DNA of 64,000 bases from Streptomyces sp. CNH099 (GTDB lineage: Bacteria > Actinomycetota > Actinomycetes > Streptomycetales > Streptomycetaceae), in the NCBI GenBank assembly GCA_000514715.1, contig AZWL01000015.1, positions 1-64,000 of the forward strand. The letters are read 5' to 3'. Positions 8,557-17,398 of this stretch are shown piece after piece. A program made the translations under genes and the position numbers. Under the pieces are notes generated by a model that made no database searches, was not told the DNA's origin, and saw nothing but the letters and a program-made list of their open reading frames with translations. How positions within the stretch are numbered: the first letter of the stretch is position 1; the number at the start of each line of letters is the position of its first letter.

Positions 8557-8594
8557 CCCCGGCGGCTTCCGGATCGCTCCGGAGGCCGCCGGGG
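8557..8594 (-). terminator. Strong hairpin terminator after rpsI
   Basis: A 17-bp stem with a single G-T wobble (arms 8557-8573 and 8578-8594) and a TCGC loop lies 24 bp beyond the rpsI stop. It lacks a long U tract, which is normal for actinobacterial terminators. Confidence 0.75.
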
Positions 8595-8618
8595 CCGAGC
8601 ACGATAGCAGTACGATGA

Positions 8619-9116
8619 TCAGCGCTTGCTGTACTGCGTTCCCTTACGGGCCTTCTTCAGACCGGCCTTCTTCCGCTCGACCGCACGGTCGTCACGGGTC
8701 AGGAAGCCGGCCTTCTTCAGCGGGCCGCGGTTGTTGTCGGCGTCCGCCTCGTTCAGCGCCCGCGCCACGCCCAGGCGCAGCGCGCCGGCCTGGCCGGAGA
8801 TGCCGCCGCCGGCGATGCGCGCGACGACGTCGTAGCGGTCGTCCAGCTCCAGCACCTTGAAGGGCTCGTTGACTTCCTGCTGGTGCACCTTGTTCGGGAA
8901 GTAGCCCTCAAGGGTGCGGCCGTTGATCTTCCACTTGCCGGAGCCGGGGACGATGCGCACCCGGGCGATGGCGTTCTTGCGGCGGCCGGTGCCCGCGGCC
9001 GGCTGCGGGTCGCCGAAGTGCGCCGCGACGGACTCGGTGGTGTAGTCCTCGGCGGGCGTCTCGGTGGTGTACTCCTCGACGTCCTCGACGGGCGCCTCAG
9101 CGGTGGTCTCAGCCAC
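8619..9116 (-). CDS. rpsI: 30S ribosomal protein S9
   Basis: S9 binds the head of the 30S subunit and its C-terminal tail reaches the P site tRNA. The 165-residue form has an acidic N-terminal extension of about 40 residues (ETTAEAPVEDVEEYTTETP) typical of actinobacteria, then the conserved core GTGRRKNAIARVRIVPG and the tRNA-contacting C-terminus KARKGTQYSKR. It starts at GTG and lies 42 bp after rplM in a conserved two-gene operon. Confidence 0.97.
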   Translation of the reverse strand: MAETTAEAPVEDVEEYTTETPAEDYTTESVAAHFGDPQPAAGTGRRKNAIARVRIVPGSGKWKINGRTLEGYFPNKVHQQEVNEPFKVLELDDRYDVVARIAGGGISGQAGALRLGVARALNEADADNNRGPLKKAGFLTRDDRAVERKKAGLKKARKGTQYSKR

Positions 9117-9158
9117 GATTCTCCTCAGCTTCTCTGTCTCTAGGGGGTGTGGCCGGGA

Positions 9159-9602
9159 CTACTGCGCGACCTGGTTGATCTCATACGGGACCGGCTGCTG
9201 GGCGGCGTGCGGGTGCTCGGCACCGCGGTACACCTTCAGCTTGCTGAGCATCTGACGGCCCAGCGTGTTCTTCGGCAGCATGCCGCGGACGGCCTTCTCG
9301 ACGGCCTTCTCCGGGTTCTTGTCCATCAGCTCGTCGTAGCGGACGGAACGGAGGCCGCCGGGGTAGCCGGAGTGACGGTAGGCGAGCTTCTGGGTCCGCT
9401 TGTCGCCGGAGAGGTGCACCTTGTCGGCGTTGATGATGATGACGAAGTCACCAGCGTCGACGTGAGGCGCGTACACCGGCTTGTGCTTGCCACGCAGCAG
9501 CTGGGCGACCTGGGAGGCCAGGCGGCCCAGTACGACGTCGGTGGCGTCGATGACGTGCCACTGACGCTGGACGTCGCCGGGCTTGGGGCTGTACGTACGC
9601 AC
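9159..9602 (-). CDS. rplM: 50S ribosomal protein L13
   Basis: L13 is an early-assembly 50S protein. The 147-residue sequence runs from MRTYSPKPGD through WHVIDATDVVLGRLAS and the basic KHKPVYAPHVDAGD motif to the usual C-terminus YEINQVAQ. The start is GTG. It is the first gene of rplM-rpsI. Confidence 0.97.
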   Translation of the reverse strand: MRTYSPKPGDVQRQWHVIDATDVVLGRLASQVAQLLRGKHKPVYAPHVDAGDFVIIINADKVHLSGDKRTQKLAYRHSGYPGGLRSVRYDELMDKNPEKAVEKAVRGMLPKNTLGRQMLSKLKVYRGAEHPHAAQQPVPYEINQVAQ

Positions 9603-9831
9603 GGTCGTAGCCTTCGCTTCTTCAGTGAGTGTTCTCTGACAAGGTCACCCGGAGATCACGGCAGCAGAAGACCGAGTCGGCGACGCAAACCGACAGCTGA
9701 TCGCTGGTAAATCGCCCTGGTGGACCAGGCGTAACGGCCTCACGCGTGAGAACGAGCAGCCAATACGCACAACGAACCAGCAGAATACCGGTGCCCGCAC
9801 CACCAGGTCAAAACACCCCCGCCCCCCAAGA
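9603..9831 (-). promoter_or_regulatory. rplM leader/promoter region
   Basis: The 229 bp between the ABC-F gene and rplM should hold the rplM-rpsI promoter and leader. A small hairpin CCTGG-TGGA-CCAGG is at 9716-9729, and the stretch is less GC-rich than its flanks. I cannot place -10 and -35 boxes with confidence, nor do I see a known L13-leader fold. Confidence 0.4.
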
Positions 9832-11463
9832 TCACCGCGGCCGCGCCACCCGGCCCTCGTCCCACACCGGCTCCGGGGTCTCCCGCACCCGGCCGTCCGC
9901 GCCGAAGAGCAGGAACCGGTCGAAGCTGCGCGCGAACCAGCGGTCGTGCGTCACCGCCAGCACCGTCCCCTCGTACGCCTCCAGACCCTCCTGCAGCGCC
10001 TCCGCGCTCTCCAGGTCCAGGTTGTCCGTCGGCTCGTCCAACAGCAGCGCCGTCGCCCCCGCCAACTCCAGCAGCAGGATCTGGAACCGCGCCTGCTGCC
10101 CGCCGGAGAGCCGGTCGAAGGGCTGCTCCGCCGCGCGGTCCAGCTCGTAGCGGCGGAGGGCCGGCATCGCCGCGCCCTTGTCCTTCGCGTGGTCCTTCCA
10201 CAGGATGTCCAGCAGCGAGCGCCCCGCCAGCTCCGGGTGCGCGTGGGTCTGCGCGAAGTGCCCCGGCACCACGCGCGCGCCCAGCTTCCACGCCCCGGTG
10301 TGGGCCACTGCCTCTCCCGCGGGGCTCCCGGCCAGCAGCCGCAGGAAGTGCGACTTCCCCGAGCCGTTCGAGCCGAGCACCGCGACCCGCTCGCCGTAGA
10401 AGACCTCCAGCGAGAACGGCCGCATCAGCCCGGTCAGCTCCAGCTCCGTGCACGTGATCGCCCGTACCCCGGTACGCCCGCCGCGCAGCCGCATCCGGAT
10501 GTCCTGCTCCCGCGGCGGCGCCAGCGGCGGGCCCGCTTCCTCGAACTTCCGCAGCCGCGTCTGCGCGGCCCGGTAGCGCGAGGCCATGTCGGAGTTGAAC
10601 GCGGCCTTCTGCTTGTACATCATCACCAGCCGCTTGAGCTTCGCGTGCTCCTCGTCCCAGCGCCGCCGCAGTTCCTCGAAGCGCTCGAAGCGCTCCTTGC
10701 GCGCCTGGTGGTACGTGCCGAAGCCGCCCCCGTGCACCCACACGTCGCTGCCCGCGGCGCCCGGCTCCACGCTGACGATCTTCTCCGCGCTGCGCGCCAG
10801 CAGCTCCCGGTCGTGGCTGACGAACAGCACGGTCTTCGGCGTCTCGCGCAGCTGCCCCTCCAGCCACAGCTTGCCGGGCACGTCCAGATAGTTGTCCGGC
10901 TCGTCGAGCAGCAGCACCTCGTCCGTGCCGCGCAGCAGCGCCTCCAGCACCAGCCGCTTCTGCTCGCCGCCCGACAGCGTGCGCACCTCGCGCCACCGGG
11001 CCCGCTCGTACGGCACGCCGAGGGCGGCCGTCGTGCACTTGTCCCAGAGCGTCTCCGCCTCGTAGCCGCGGGCCTCGGCCCAGTCGCTCAGCGCCTGCGC
11101 GTACGCGAGCTGCGCGGCCTCGTCGTCCCGTTCCATGAGGGCGAGTTCCGCCTCGTCGACGGCCGCGGCGGCGGTGCGGATCCGCGGCTGCGCGACGGAC
11201 ACCAGCAGGTCGCGCACCGTACGCTCGTCCCGCACCGAGCCGACGAACTGCGGCATCACGCCCAGCCCGCCGCCGGTGGACACGCTGCCGCCGTGCGGGC
11301 GCAGTTCGCCGGCGAGCAGCCGCAGCAGGGTCGTCTTCCCGGCGCCGTTGGCCCCCACCAGCGCCACGGCGGCGCCCTCGCCGACGCGGAACGAGACGTC
11401 GCCGAGCAGCGGCCGCCCGTCCGGCAGGTAGTACTCCAGGTGCGCGGCCTCCAGGTGTCCCAT
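9832..11463 (-). CDS. ABC-F family ATPase (ribosome-associated, no membrane domain)
   Basis: A 543-residue protein with two ATP-binding cassettes and no membrane segments, the hallmark of ABC-F translation factors. Cassette 1 has Walker A GANGAGKTT, signature LSGGEQ and Walker B LLLDEPDNYLD; cassette 2 has GSNGSGKS, LSGGQQ and LLLDEPTDNLDL. The linker between them (RKERFERFEELRRRWDEEHA) is helical and charged, as in the tRNA-interaction arm. Members either modulate elongation or protect the ribosome from antibiotics. Beside rplM-rpsI a housekeeping role is likelier, but resistance cannot be ruled out. The ATG at 11463 begins the first cassette; the frame extends far upstream without similarity. 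Confidence 0.9.
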   Translation of the reverse strand: MGHLEAAHLEYYLPDGRPLLGDVSFRVGEGAAVALVGANGAGKTTLLRLLAGELRPHGGSVSTGGGLGVMPQFVGSVRDERTVRDLLVSVAQPRIRTAAAAVDEAELALMERDDEAAQLAYAQALSDWAEARGYEAETLWDKCTTAALGVPYERARWREVRTLSGGEQKRLVLEALLRGTDEVLLLDEPDNYLDVPGKLWLEGQLRETPKTVLFVSHDRELLARSAEKIVSVEPGAAGSDVWVHGGGFGTYHQARKERFERFEELRRRWDEEHAKLKRLVMMYKQKAAFNSDMASRYRAAQTRLRKFEEAGPPLAPPREQDIRMRLRGGRTGVRAITCTELELTGLMRPFSLEVFYGERVAVLGSNGSGKSHFLRLLAGSPAGEAVAHTGAWKLGARVVPGHFAQTHAHPELAGRSLLDILWKDHAKDKGAAMPALRRYELDRAAEQPFDRLSGGQQARFQILLLELAGATALLLDEPTDNLDLESAEALQEGLEAYEGTVLAVTHDRWFARSFDRFLLFGADGRVRETPEPVWDEGRVARPR

Positions 11464-11634
11464 GCCCTCATCCTCGCGGCCCGCGGCGGCGCGGCGAAAC
11501 GGGTTTTCCGCCCCACCGGCCGCACCGGTCCCGTACGGCCGGGCCGCCCCCGCGCGTCCACCGCCAGGCGGTCCGCCGGCCCGGGCCCCCACACCGCCGT
11601 CCGGGTGACGGCGGACCCGGTTAAGATGCCCGCC

Positions 11635-12501
11635 ATGAGCTTCGGGCAGGGGGGCTACGGCGGCCCCGGGGGGCAGGGGCAGGGATCGGGCTTCGGCCCG
11701 CCGGGATCCGGCGGGCCCGCGCCCGACTGGGGTGCGCTCGCCGACTCCGCGGCGGCCGAGCGGCGCCGGAAGCGGCGGCTGCTGATGATCGTCGGCGGGG
11801 CGCTGGCCACGGTCGTGATTGCGGGCGCGGTGGCCGCGGCGGTCGTCACCACCTCCGGGGGTGACGACGATCCGGCGAGCAGCGCCTCGGAGGACCAGAT
11901 ATCCGGCGCGGCGAGCGGGAGCGGGAAGGACGACCCGACGTTCTCGTCCGTGGCTCCGCCCCCGGACCCCAAGGAGTTCATCGCCTCCGCGGACAAGGAC
12001 ACCGCCCCGCTGACCGTCGACAGCTTCTTCCCCGACGCGAAGATCACCGTCAGCGGCCACACCTACGAGCGCAGGGCGACCCACCACACCCGCGAGTGCG
12101 CCTCCGCCGCCTCCACCAAGCTCGCCAAGGTCCTCGGCGCCAACGGCTGCGACCGGCTCTTCCGCGCCACGTTCACCCGCGACGGCAGCGCCGTCACCGT
12201 CGGCGTCGCGGTCTTCGCCGACGAGGGCCCGGCCGGCCGCGCCGCCGAGCAGGCGACCGGCAACCTGGAGTCGCTCCCCGGCGACGGCGTGCCGGAGTTC
12301 TGCCGTGCCACCGCCTGCCGGCTGACGAGCAACACCCTCGGCCGCTACGCCTACTTCACCATCGCCGGCTACGCCGACGGCAAGTCCGTCACCGCCGACG
12401 ACACCCCGACCAGCGAGGCGGTCCGGGACACCGGCGCGTACGTCTACCGCCGCATCATGGACCGCGGCCGGGAGCAGGCCCTGAAGTCCACCGAGCAGTA
12501 G
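11635..12501 (+). CDS. Single-pass membrane protein with extracytoplasmic domain, unknown function
   Basis: A 288-residue protein with a Gly/Pro/Gln-rich cytoplasmic N-terminus (1-45), an RRRKRR stop signal, one hydrophobic segment (LLMIVGGALATVVIAGAVAA, about 47-66), a Ser/Gly/Asp-rich spacer and an outside domain of about 190 residues. The outside domain has cysteines in ECASAAS, NGCDRLF and FCRATACRL, so two disulfides are possible. This architecture is common among Streptomyces proteins of unknown role. The start may be 11635 or the in-frame ATG nine bases earlier. A GC-rich self-complementary stretch follows the stop and could terminate it. Confidence 0.75.
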   Translation: MSFGQGGYGGPGGQGQGSGFGPPGSGGPAPDWGALADSAAAERRRKRRLLMIVGGALATVVIAGAVAAAVVTTSGGDDDPASSASEDQISGAASGSGKDDPTFSSVAPPPDPKEFIASADKDTAPLTVDSFFPDAKITVSGHTYERRATHHTRECASAASTKLAKVLGANGCDRLFRATFTRDGSAVTVGVAVFADEGPAGRAAEQATGNLESLPGDGVPEFCRATACRLTSNTLGRYAYFTIAGYADGKSVTADDTPTSEAVRDTGAYVYRRIMDRGREQALKSTEQ

Positions 12502-12619
12502 CGCCCGCCCGGGCGGACCCGCCCGCCCGGGCGCCGGCGCCCGTCTTTCGGGGGACGGGCATCCCCCGACCGGCGCAACGCACGTGGTGCGGCGCCGCGC
12601 GCGGTGGTCGGCTGGGGCC

Positions 12620-13600
12620 ATGAAGATCCTGGTCACCGGCGCCACGGGCGCCCTCGGCAGCCGGCTCGTCCCCCTGCTCACCGCGGCCGGGCACACCGTC
12701 ACCGGCACCACGACGACCGAGGCGAAGACGGAGCAGCTGCGCGCGGCGGGCGCGCAGCCGGTCGTGCTCGACGTCCTCGACGCCGCGGCCGTACGGGAGG
12801 CCGTGGCGGACGCCACCCCCGAGGTGATCGTCCACGAGGCCACCGCCCTGTCCCACCAGACCGACCTGGGCGCGCGCGAACTCCGCCGCCTCGACAACGT
12901 CTTCGCCACCACCAACCGGCTGCGCAGCGAGGGCACCGACAACCTGCTCGCGGCGGCGGCCGGCGCCGGCACCCGGCGGTTCGTCGCGCAGAGCTTCGCC
13001 GGCTGGCCGTACGCGCGCGAAGGCGGCGGGGTCAAGACCGAGGAGGACCCACTCGACTCCCACCCGCCCGCCGGCACCGAGCAGTGCCTCGCCGCCATCA
13101 AGCACCTGGAGGACGCGGTCACCTCCGCCCCCGGCATCGAGGGGATCGTGCTGCGCTACGGCGGCTTCTACGGCCCCGGCACCACCATCTACCCGGGCGG
13201 CGAACAGGCGGAGATGGTACGCAGACGGCTCCTGCCGGTGGTGGGCAACGGCGAGGGGGTCCTGTCCCTGATCCACATCGACGACGCCGCGGAGGCGACG
13301 GCCGCGGCGGTGGAACGGGGCACGCCCGGCATCTACAACATCACGGACGACGACCCCGCGACGCAGCGGGAGTGGCTGCCGCGGCTGGCGGCGGCGATGG
13401 GCGCGCGACCGCCGCGGCGGGTGCCGGTGTGGCTGGCGCGGTTCGCGGCGGGGCGGTGGCTGGCGATGGTGATGACGGAGGGCCGGGGGGCGGCGAACGA
13501 CAAGGCGAAGCGCGAGCTGGGGTGGCAGCCGGGGCACCCGTCGTGGCGGGAGGGGTTCAGGGAGGTGTTCGCGGGACAGCCGGCGCAGGCGGCGCGGTAG
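12620..13600 (+). CDS. NAD-dependent epimerase/dehydratase (extended SDR-like)
   Basis: A 326-residue Rossmann-fold protein. The dinucleotide-binding glycine motif is VTGATGALGSRL at residues 4-15, then an acidic segment and a VIVHEATALS block near 70. The canonical Tyr-x3-Lys dyad is not obvious: the expected region reads EQCLAAIKHLEDAV. The strand SLIHIDDAAEATAAAVER is typical of atypical/extended SDRs acting on nucleotide sugars or similar substrates. The ATG at 12620 is chosen because the glycine motif begins four residues later. Its substrate is unknown. Confidence 0.85.
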   Translation: MKILVTGATGALGSRLVPLLTAAGHTVTGTTTTEAKTEQLRAAGAQPVVLDVLDAAAVREAVADATPEVIVHEATALSHQTDLGARELRRLDNVFATTNRLRSEGTDNLLAAAAGAGTRRFVAQSFAGWPYAREGGGVKTEEDPLDSHPPAGTEQCLAAIKHLEDAVTSAPGIEGIVLRYGGFYGPGTTIYPGGEQAEMVRRRLLPVVGNGEGVLSLIHIDDAAEATAAAVERGTPGIYNITDDDPATQREWLPRLAAAMGARPPRRVPVWLARFAAGRWLAMVMTEGRGAANDKAKRELGWQPGHPSWREGFREVFAGQPAQAAR

Positions 13601-13609
13601 GGGCGCGGC

Positions 13610-13673
13610 GGCGCGGCAGGCGCCGGGCGACGGCGCGGCAGGCGCCGGGCGACGGCGCGGCAGGCGCCGGGCG
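13610..13673. repeat. Three tandem copies of a 22-bp GC-rich unit
   Basis: The unit beginning GGCGCGGCAGGCGCCGGGCG is repeated head to tail at 13610-13631 and 13632-13653 with complete identity, with a third copy to 13673 that diverges in its last two bases. It lies between the convergent epimerase and GH3 genes. Each unit holds the palindrome GGCGCC. Copy number is likely to vary by slippage; it could also help terminate both genes. Confidence 0.85.
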
Positions 13674-13763
13674 GCGCGGCGGTGCGGGATCGGCGGGCCC
13701 GTAGCAGCGCGAGCCGCCCGGCAGCAGCACGGCAGCAGTACGGCAGCGCCGTACGGGTCGCGG

Positions 13764-15593
13764 TCAGTACGGCCGGATCCCGTACCCGTACCGGAACAGC
13801 GGGTCCGCCCCCGCCTCCCGCGACCGCCCGGCGGCGTCCGCCGCCCGGCGCGGCCACGTCACCGGCAGCCGCCCGCTGAACCCCGCACCGAACAGCGCGT
13901 CCGTGATGCCCCGCGCCTCCGTCCCCGGCAGCCACGCCGCCACGAAGGCGTCCGTCCGCGCCGGCGCGCCGCCCAGCACCACCGGCCGCCCGGAGTACAG
14001 CACCCCCACGCACGTCTTCGCGCGCCTGCACACGTCCGCGAGGTCCGCCTCGTTCTCCTCCCCCAGCGCCAGCGTCTCGGAGTCCCCGAACCACTCCGCG
14101 TACGGGTCCTCGCCGCCCACCCAGATCCCGACGTCGCCGCGCCCCTCCGTGGCCACCTCGATGCCCGTGCCGGCCGTCGCCCGGCGCAGCGCCTGCAGGA
14201 ACGTCGTCCCCTCCGTCGTCCGCCCCGTGCCGCCCTGCCAGCCGACCGACCAGCCGCCGAGCTGCCGCCCCAGGTCGTCCGCGCCGTTGCCGCCGACGAC
14301 GATGCGGTACGAGCCGCGCCGCGGCAGCGGCAGCGCGCCGCCCTCGTTGCGCAGCAGCACCTGCGAGGCCCGTACCGCCTCCCGCGCGACCGCCCGGTGC
14401 CGGGGCGAGCCGACTTTCGCGGTCAGGGCGCGGTCGGTGAACGGATCGTCGAAGAGCCCGAGGCGCTCCTTGACGTCCAGGATGCGGCGCACGGCGTCGT
14501 CGACCCGCGTCCGCGGAATCCGCCCCTCCCGCACCCCGTCGGTGATCGCCCGGTGCACGCCGCGGTAGTCCTTCGAGACCATGACCATGTCGATGCCGGC
14601 GTTGACGGCGCGCGCCACCTGCGCCGCCAGCTCCCCGCCGGGCAGCTGCTGCACGGCGTCGTAGTCGCTGACGACGAAGCCCTCGAAGCCCAGCTCGCCC
14701 TTGAGGACGCCGGTGAGCAGCCGCCGGTCGCCGTGCGTCTTGACGCCGCGGACGCTGCTGTAGGAGGCCATGACCGAGCCGACGCCCGCGTCGACCACGT
14801 CGCGGTACGGGGCGAGGTGCACCCGGCGCAGCTCGGCCTCGCCGACCCGTACGTCGCCCTGGTCGAGGAGCCGCCCCTCGCCCGCGGCGCTGCCGTACGC
14901 GGTGCCGCCGTCGCCGACGAAGTGCTTGGCGGTGGCCAGCACGGAACCGGGCCCCAGCGCGTCGCCCTGGAACCCGCGCACCGAGGCGGCGCCCAGCTCC
15001 CCGACGACCCGGGGGTCCTCGGCGTAGCCCTCGTACGTACGCCCCCACCGCACGTCGCGCGGCACGCACACGCACGGCGTGAACGCCCACCGCACCCCGG
15101 CGCCGAGGGTCTCGTCCCGCGCGACCCGCTCGGCGCGCGCCACGAGCGCGGGGTCGCGGGTCGCGCCCATGCCGATGTGGTGCGGGAAGATCACGGACCC
15201 GGTGATGCCGCTCATGCCGTGCACGGCGTCGGCGCCGTAGAGCAGCGGAACGCGGAGCCTGCTGCGCAGGGCGGCGCGCTGGTAGCCCTCGACCATGCCG
15301 GCCCACGCGGCGGCGTCGTTCCCGCCGCCCCGGGGACCGCCGTCGTCGCCGGCGCTGAGCATGGCGCCGATGCCGAGGCGGGCGAGGTCGCGGGGGTCGT
15401 CGAGGAAGGCGTTCTGGAGCTGGATCATCTGCCCGGCCTTCTCGGCGAGGGTCATCCGGGCGAGGCAGTCGTCGGCGCCGTGGCAGCCGGCGCCCGCGCG
15501 GTCCGGACGGTCGGAGCGGGCGGCTCCGCCGGAACCGGCACAGCCGGCGAGGAGGGCGAGGAGGAGCACACAGAGCACGGCCTTGGAACGCAT
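13764..15593 (-). CDS. Secreted lipoprotein glycoside hydrolase family 3 (beta-glucosidase-like)
   Basis: A 609-residue exported enzyme. Residues 1-18 are a lipoprotein signal peptide ending in LLAGC, with the lipid-modified cysteine at 18. The GH3 N-terminal barrel follows (LAEKAGQMIQL, ATAKHFVGDGGT, GFEGFVVSDYDAVQQL, where the Asp of SDY is the expected nucleophile), then the C-terminal alpha/beta sandwich (SQVLLRNEGGALPLP). It should release glucose or a related sugar from beta-linked oligosaccharides at the cell surface; the exact substrate is not readable. The ATG at 15593 starts the signal peptide. Confidence 0.9.
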   Translation of the reverse strand: MRSKAVLCVLLLALLAGCAGSGGAARSDRPDRAGAGCHGADDCLARMTLAEKAGQMIQLQNAFLDDPRDLARLGIGAMLSAGDDGGPRGGGNDAAAWAGMVEGYQRAALRSRLRVPLLYGADAVHGMSGITGSVIFPHHIGMGATRDPALVARAERVARDETLGAGVRWAFTPCVCVPRDVRWGRTYEGYAEDPRVVGELGAASVRGFQGDALGPGSVLATAKHFVGDGGTAYGSAAGEGRLLDQGDVRVGEAELRRVHLAPYRDVVDAGVGSVMASYSSVRGVKTHGDRRLLTGVLKGELGFEGFVVSDYDAVQQLPGGELAAQVARAVNAGIDMVMVSKDYRGVHRAITDGVREGRIPRTRVDDAVRRILDVKERLGLFDDPFTDRALTAKVGSPRHRAVAREAVRASQVLLRNEGGALPLPRRGSYRIVVGGNGADDLGRQLGGWSVGWQGGTGRTTEGTTFLQALRRATAGTGIEVATEGRGDVGIWVGGEDPYAEWFGDSETLALGEENEADLADVCRRAKTCVGVLYSGRPVVLGGAPARTDAFVAAWLPGTEARGITDALFGAGFSGRLPVTWPRRAADAAGRSREAGADPLFRYGYGIRPY

Positions 15594-15754
15594 ACGCCCC
15601 ACCCAACCCAGCCAGCGGCCCCACCGTGCCACGCCACACGGCACGGCCCGGCCGCGTCACCCGCCAGGGGGCGGGCCCCGGGGAAGCCTCCGGGCCCGGG
15701 GGGCGTCGCGGAACGCCCGCAGCTGTGCGGGGCGGGGTCAGCCGCGGCCGGGGG

Positions 15755-15824
15755 CCCGGAGGCGGAGCCCCCGCAGAGCGCGCGCATCCGCGCGCAACCG
15801 GGGGCCCGGGGGCGGAGCCCCCGG
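15755..15824. repeat. Intergenic palindromic repeat, copy B
   Basis: This lies between GH3 and truA, ending five bases before the truA stop. It aligns along its length to 106-174, with the same two GGAGCCCCC-type hairpins and the GCGCGCAACCGGGGG spacer. The rest of the 15594-15828 gap is GC-rich and shows no gene; it must also contain the GH3 promoter. Confidence 0.55.
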
Positions 15825-15828
15825 GGCC

Positions 15829-16683
15829 CTACCCCGTGCCCAGCGTGCGCACCCGCCGCGACGCGCGGTTCCGCGCCGCCAGCTCCGCCGCCCCCGGATA
15901 CCCCACCTCCTCCAGCGTCAGCCCGTGCGGCCGCACCACCTGCACCGCCGATTCCCGCACCGCCGCCGCCAGCACCCGCCCCACCCACTCCGGCGCCCGG
16001 TGCCCGTCGCCGACGAAGAGCATCGCGCCGACCAGCGCCCGCACCATGTTGTGGCAGAAGGCGTCCGCCTGCACCGTCGCCTCCAGCACCCCGTCCGCCC
16101 GCCGGTCCCAGCGCAGCTCCAGCAGCCGCCGGATCGTCGTCGCCCCTTCCCGGCGCTTGCAGAACGCCGCGAAGTCGTGTTCGCCGAGCAGCCGCTCCGC
16201 CGCCGCGTTCATCGCGTCGGCGTCCAGCGGCCGGTTGTGCCACAGCACGTGGCCGCGCAGCAGCGGGTCGACGCCGCCGGGGTCGTCGGCCACCCGGTAC
16301 ACGTACCGCCGCCAGATCGCCGAGAACCTCGCGTTGAAGTGCGGCGGCGCCGCCGCGACCCGCCACACCCGCACGTCGTGCGGCAGCCGCCCGGCGAGCC
16401 GCCGCAGCAGCAGCTCACCGGCCGCTCCCTGCTGCTCCCACACCTCCGCCGGCAGGTCGACGTGCGCCACCTGCCCGCGCGCGTGCACCCCGGCGTCCGT
16501 GCGCCCGGCGACCGTCAGCTCGTACGGCGCGGGCTGCCGCAGGACGACCTGCAGCGCGGTCTCCAGCTCCTCCTGTACGGTCCGCTGGCCCTCGCGCTGC
16601 CGCGCCCAGCCGGAGAAGCCGCTCCCGTCGTACGACAGGTCCAGCCGCACCCGTACGAAGCCGGCGGCCACCTCGTCACTCAC
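15829..16683 (-). CDS. truA: tRNA pseudouridine(38-40) synthase TruA
   Basis: TruA isomerises uridines 38-40 in the anticodon arm of tRNAs. The 284-residue product has the N-terminal VRLDLSYDGSGFSGWARQ motif, the catalytic Asp in AGRTDAGVHARGQVAH, and the QADAFCHNMVRALVGAML motif. I prefer the GTG at 16683 to the in-frame ATG at 16743, because the latter would put the rplQ-truA hairpin (16703-16739) inside the coding sequence and adds residues without similarity. It sits downstream of rplQ as in other actinobacteria. Confidence 0.93.
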   Translation of the reverse strand: MSDEVAAGFVRVRLDLSYDGSGFSGWARQREGQRTVQEELETALQVVLRQPAPYELTVAGRTDAGVHARGQVAHVDLPAEVWEQQGAAGELLLRRLAGRLPHDVRVWRVAAAPPHFNARFSAIWRRYVYRVADDPGGVDPLLRGHVLWHNRPLDADAMNAAAERLLGEHDFAAFCKRREGATTIRRLLELRWDRRADGVLEATVQADAFCHNMVRALVGAMLFVGDGHRAPEWVGRVLAAAVRESAVQVVRPHGLTLEEVGYPGAAELAARNRASRRVRTLGTG

Positions 16684-16702
16684 AGCCCTGTTCCTCCCAG
16701 CG

Positions 16703-16739
16703 CGACGGGCCCGCTCCCCCGGAGGGAACGGGCCCGTCG
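16703..16739 (-). terminator. Hairpin between rplQ and truA
   Basis: A perfect 11-bp inverted repeat (CGACGGGCCCG at 16703-16713 and its complement at 16729-16739) with a 15-nt loop lies 19 bp after the rplQ stop. It probably terminates or attenuates the alpha-operon transcript before truA. Confidence 0.7.
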
Positions 16740-16757
16740 ACATGCACGAAACGCGCG

Positions 16758-17348
16758 TCAGGCGTCCTTGGCGTCCTTGCCCTCGGCCTCAGCCTCGGTC
16801 TCGGCCGCGGCCTCGCCGTCGGCCTCGGCCTCCGGCTTGGCGTCCTCGACCTCGGCGGCCTCGGCACCCTCGGTGGCCTCGGCCTCCGCCGCGTCCTTCT
16901 TCAGGTCCGCCACCGCCTCGTCGCCGGCCACGTCCTTCGCGGAACGCTTCGTCGCCGCCTCGGCCTCGCCGACCGCCTCCTGCTTCACGGTGAGCGCCTC
17001 GACCAGCTCGATGACCGCCATCTTGGCGTTGTCGCCGCGACGGTTACCGATCTTGGTGATCCGGGTGTAGCCACCCGGGCGGTTCTCGTACCGCGGGCCG
17101 ATCTCGGTGAAGAGCGTGTGCACGACGCTCTTGTCCGAGATCAGCTGCATGACCTGGCGGCGGTTGTGCAGGTCGCCCTTCTTCGCCTTGGTCACCAGTC
17201 GCTCGGCGTACGGACGCAGCCGGCGGGCCTTGGCCTCGGTCGTGGTGATGCGACCGTGCTCGAAGAGAGCGGTGGCCAGGTTCCGCAGCATGGCGCGCTC
17301 GTGCGCCGCGCCGCCGCCCATACGGGCGCCCTTGCTGGGCTTCGGCAT
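16758..17348 (-). CDS. rplQ: 50S ribosomal protein L17 with long acidic tail
   Basis: L17 lies on the solvent side of the 50S subunit. Residues 1-120 are the conserved domain (MPKPSKGARMGGGAAHERAM, LFEHGRITTTEAKARRLRP). The remaining 75 residues form a Glu/Ala-rich tail (EAEATEGAEAAEVEDA) that is absent from E. coli L17 but seen in actinobacteria. It is the last ribosomal gene of the alpha operon. Confidence 0.96.
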   Translation of the reverse strand: MPKPSKGARMGGGAAHERAMLRNLATALFEHGRITTTEAKARRLRPYAERLVTKAKKGDLHNRRQVMQLISDKSVVHTLFTEIGPRYENRPGGYTRITKIGNRRGDNAKMAVIELVEALTVKQEAVGEAEAATKRSAKDVAGDEAVADLKKDAAEAEATEGAEAAEVEDAKPEAEADGEAAAETEAEAEGKDAKDA

Positions 17349-17398
17349 GGTGTTTCTCCTTTACCGCACCGGCCGTGTCAGGTACCGGTGATCGGGGT

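Noticed and set aside
9746..10150. Plus-strand frame opposite the ABC-F gene
   Set aside because: Ser/Arg-rich antisense composition; the ABC-F protein with two complete cassettes is on the other strand.
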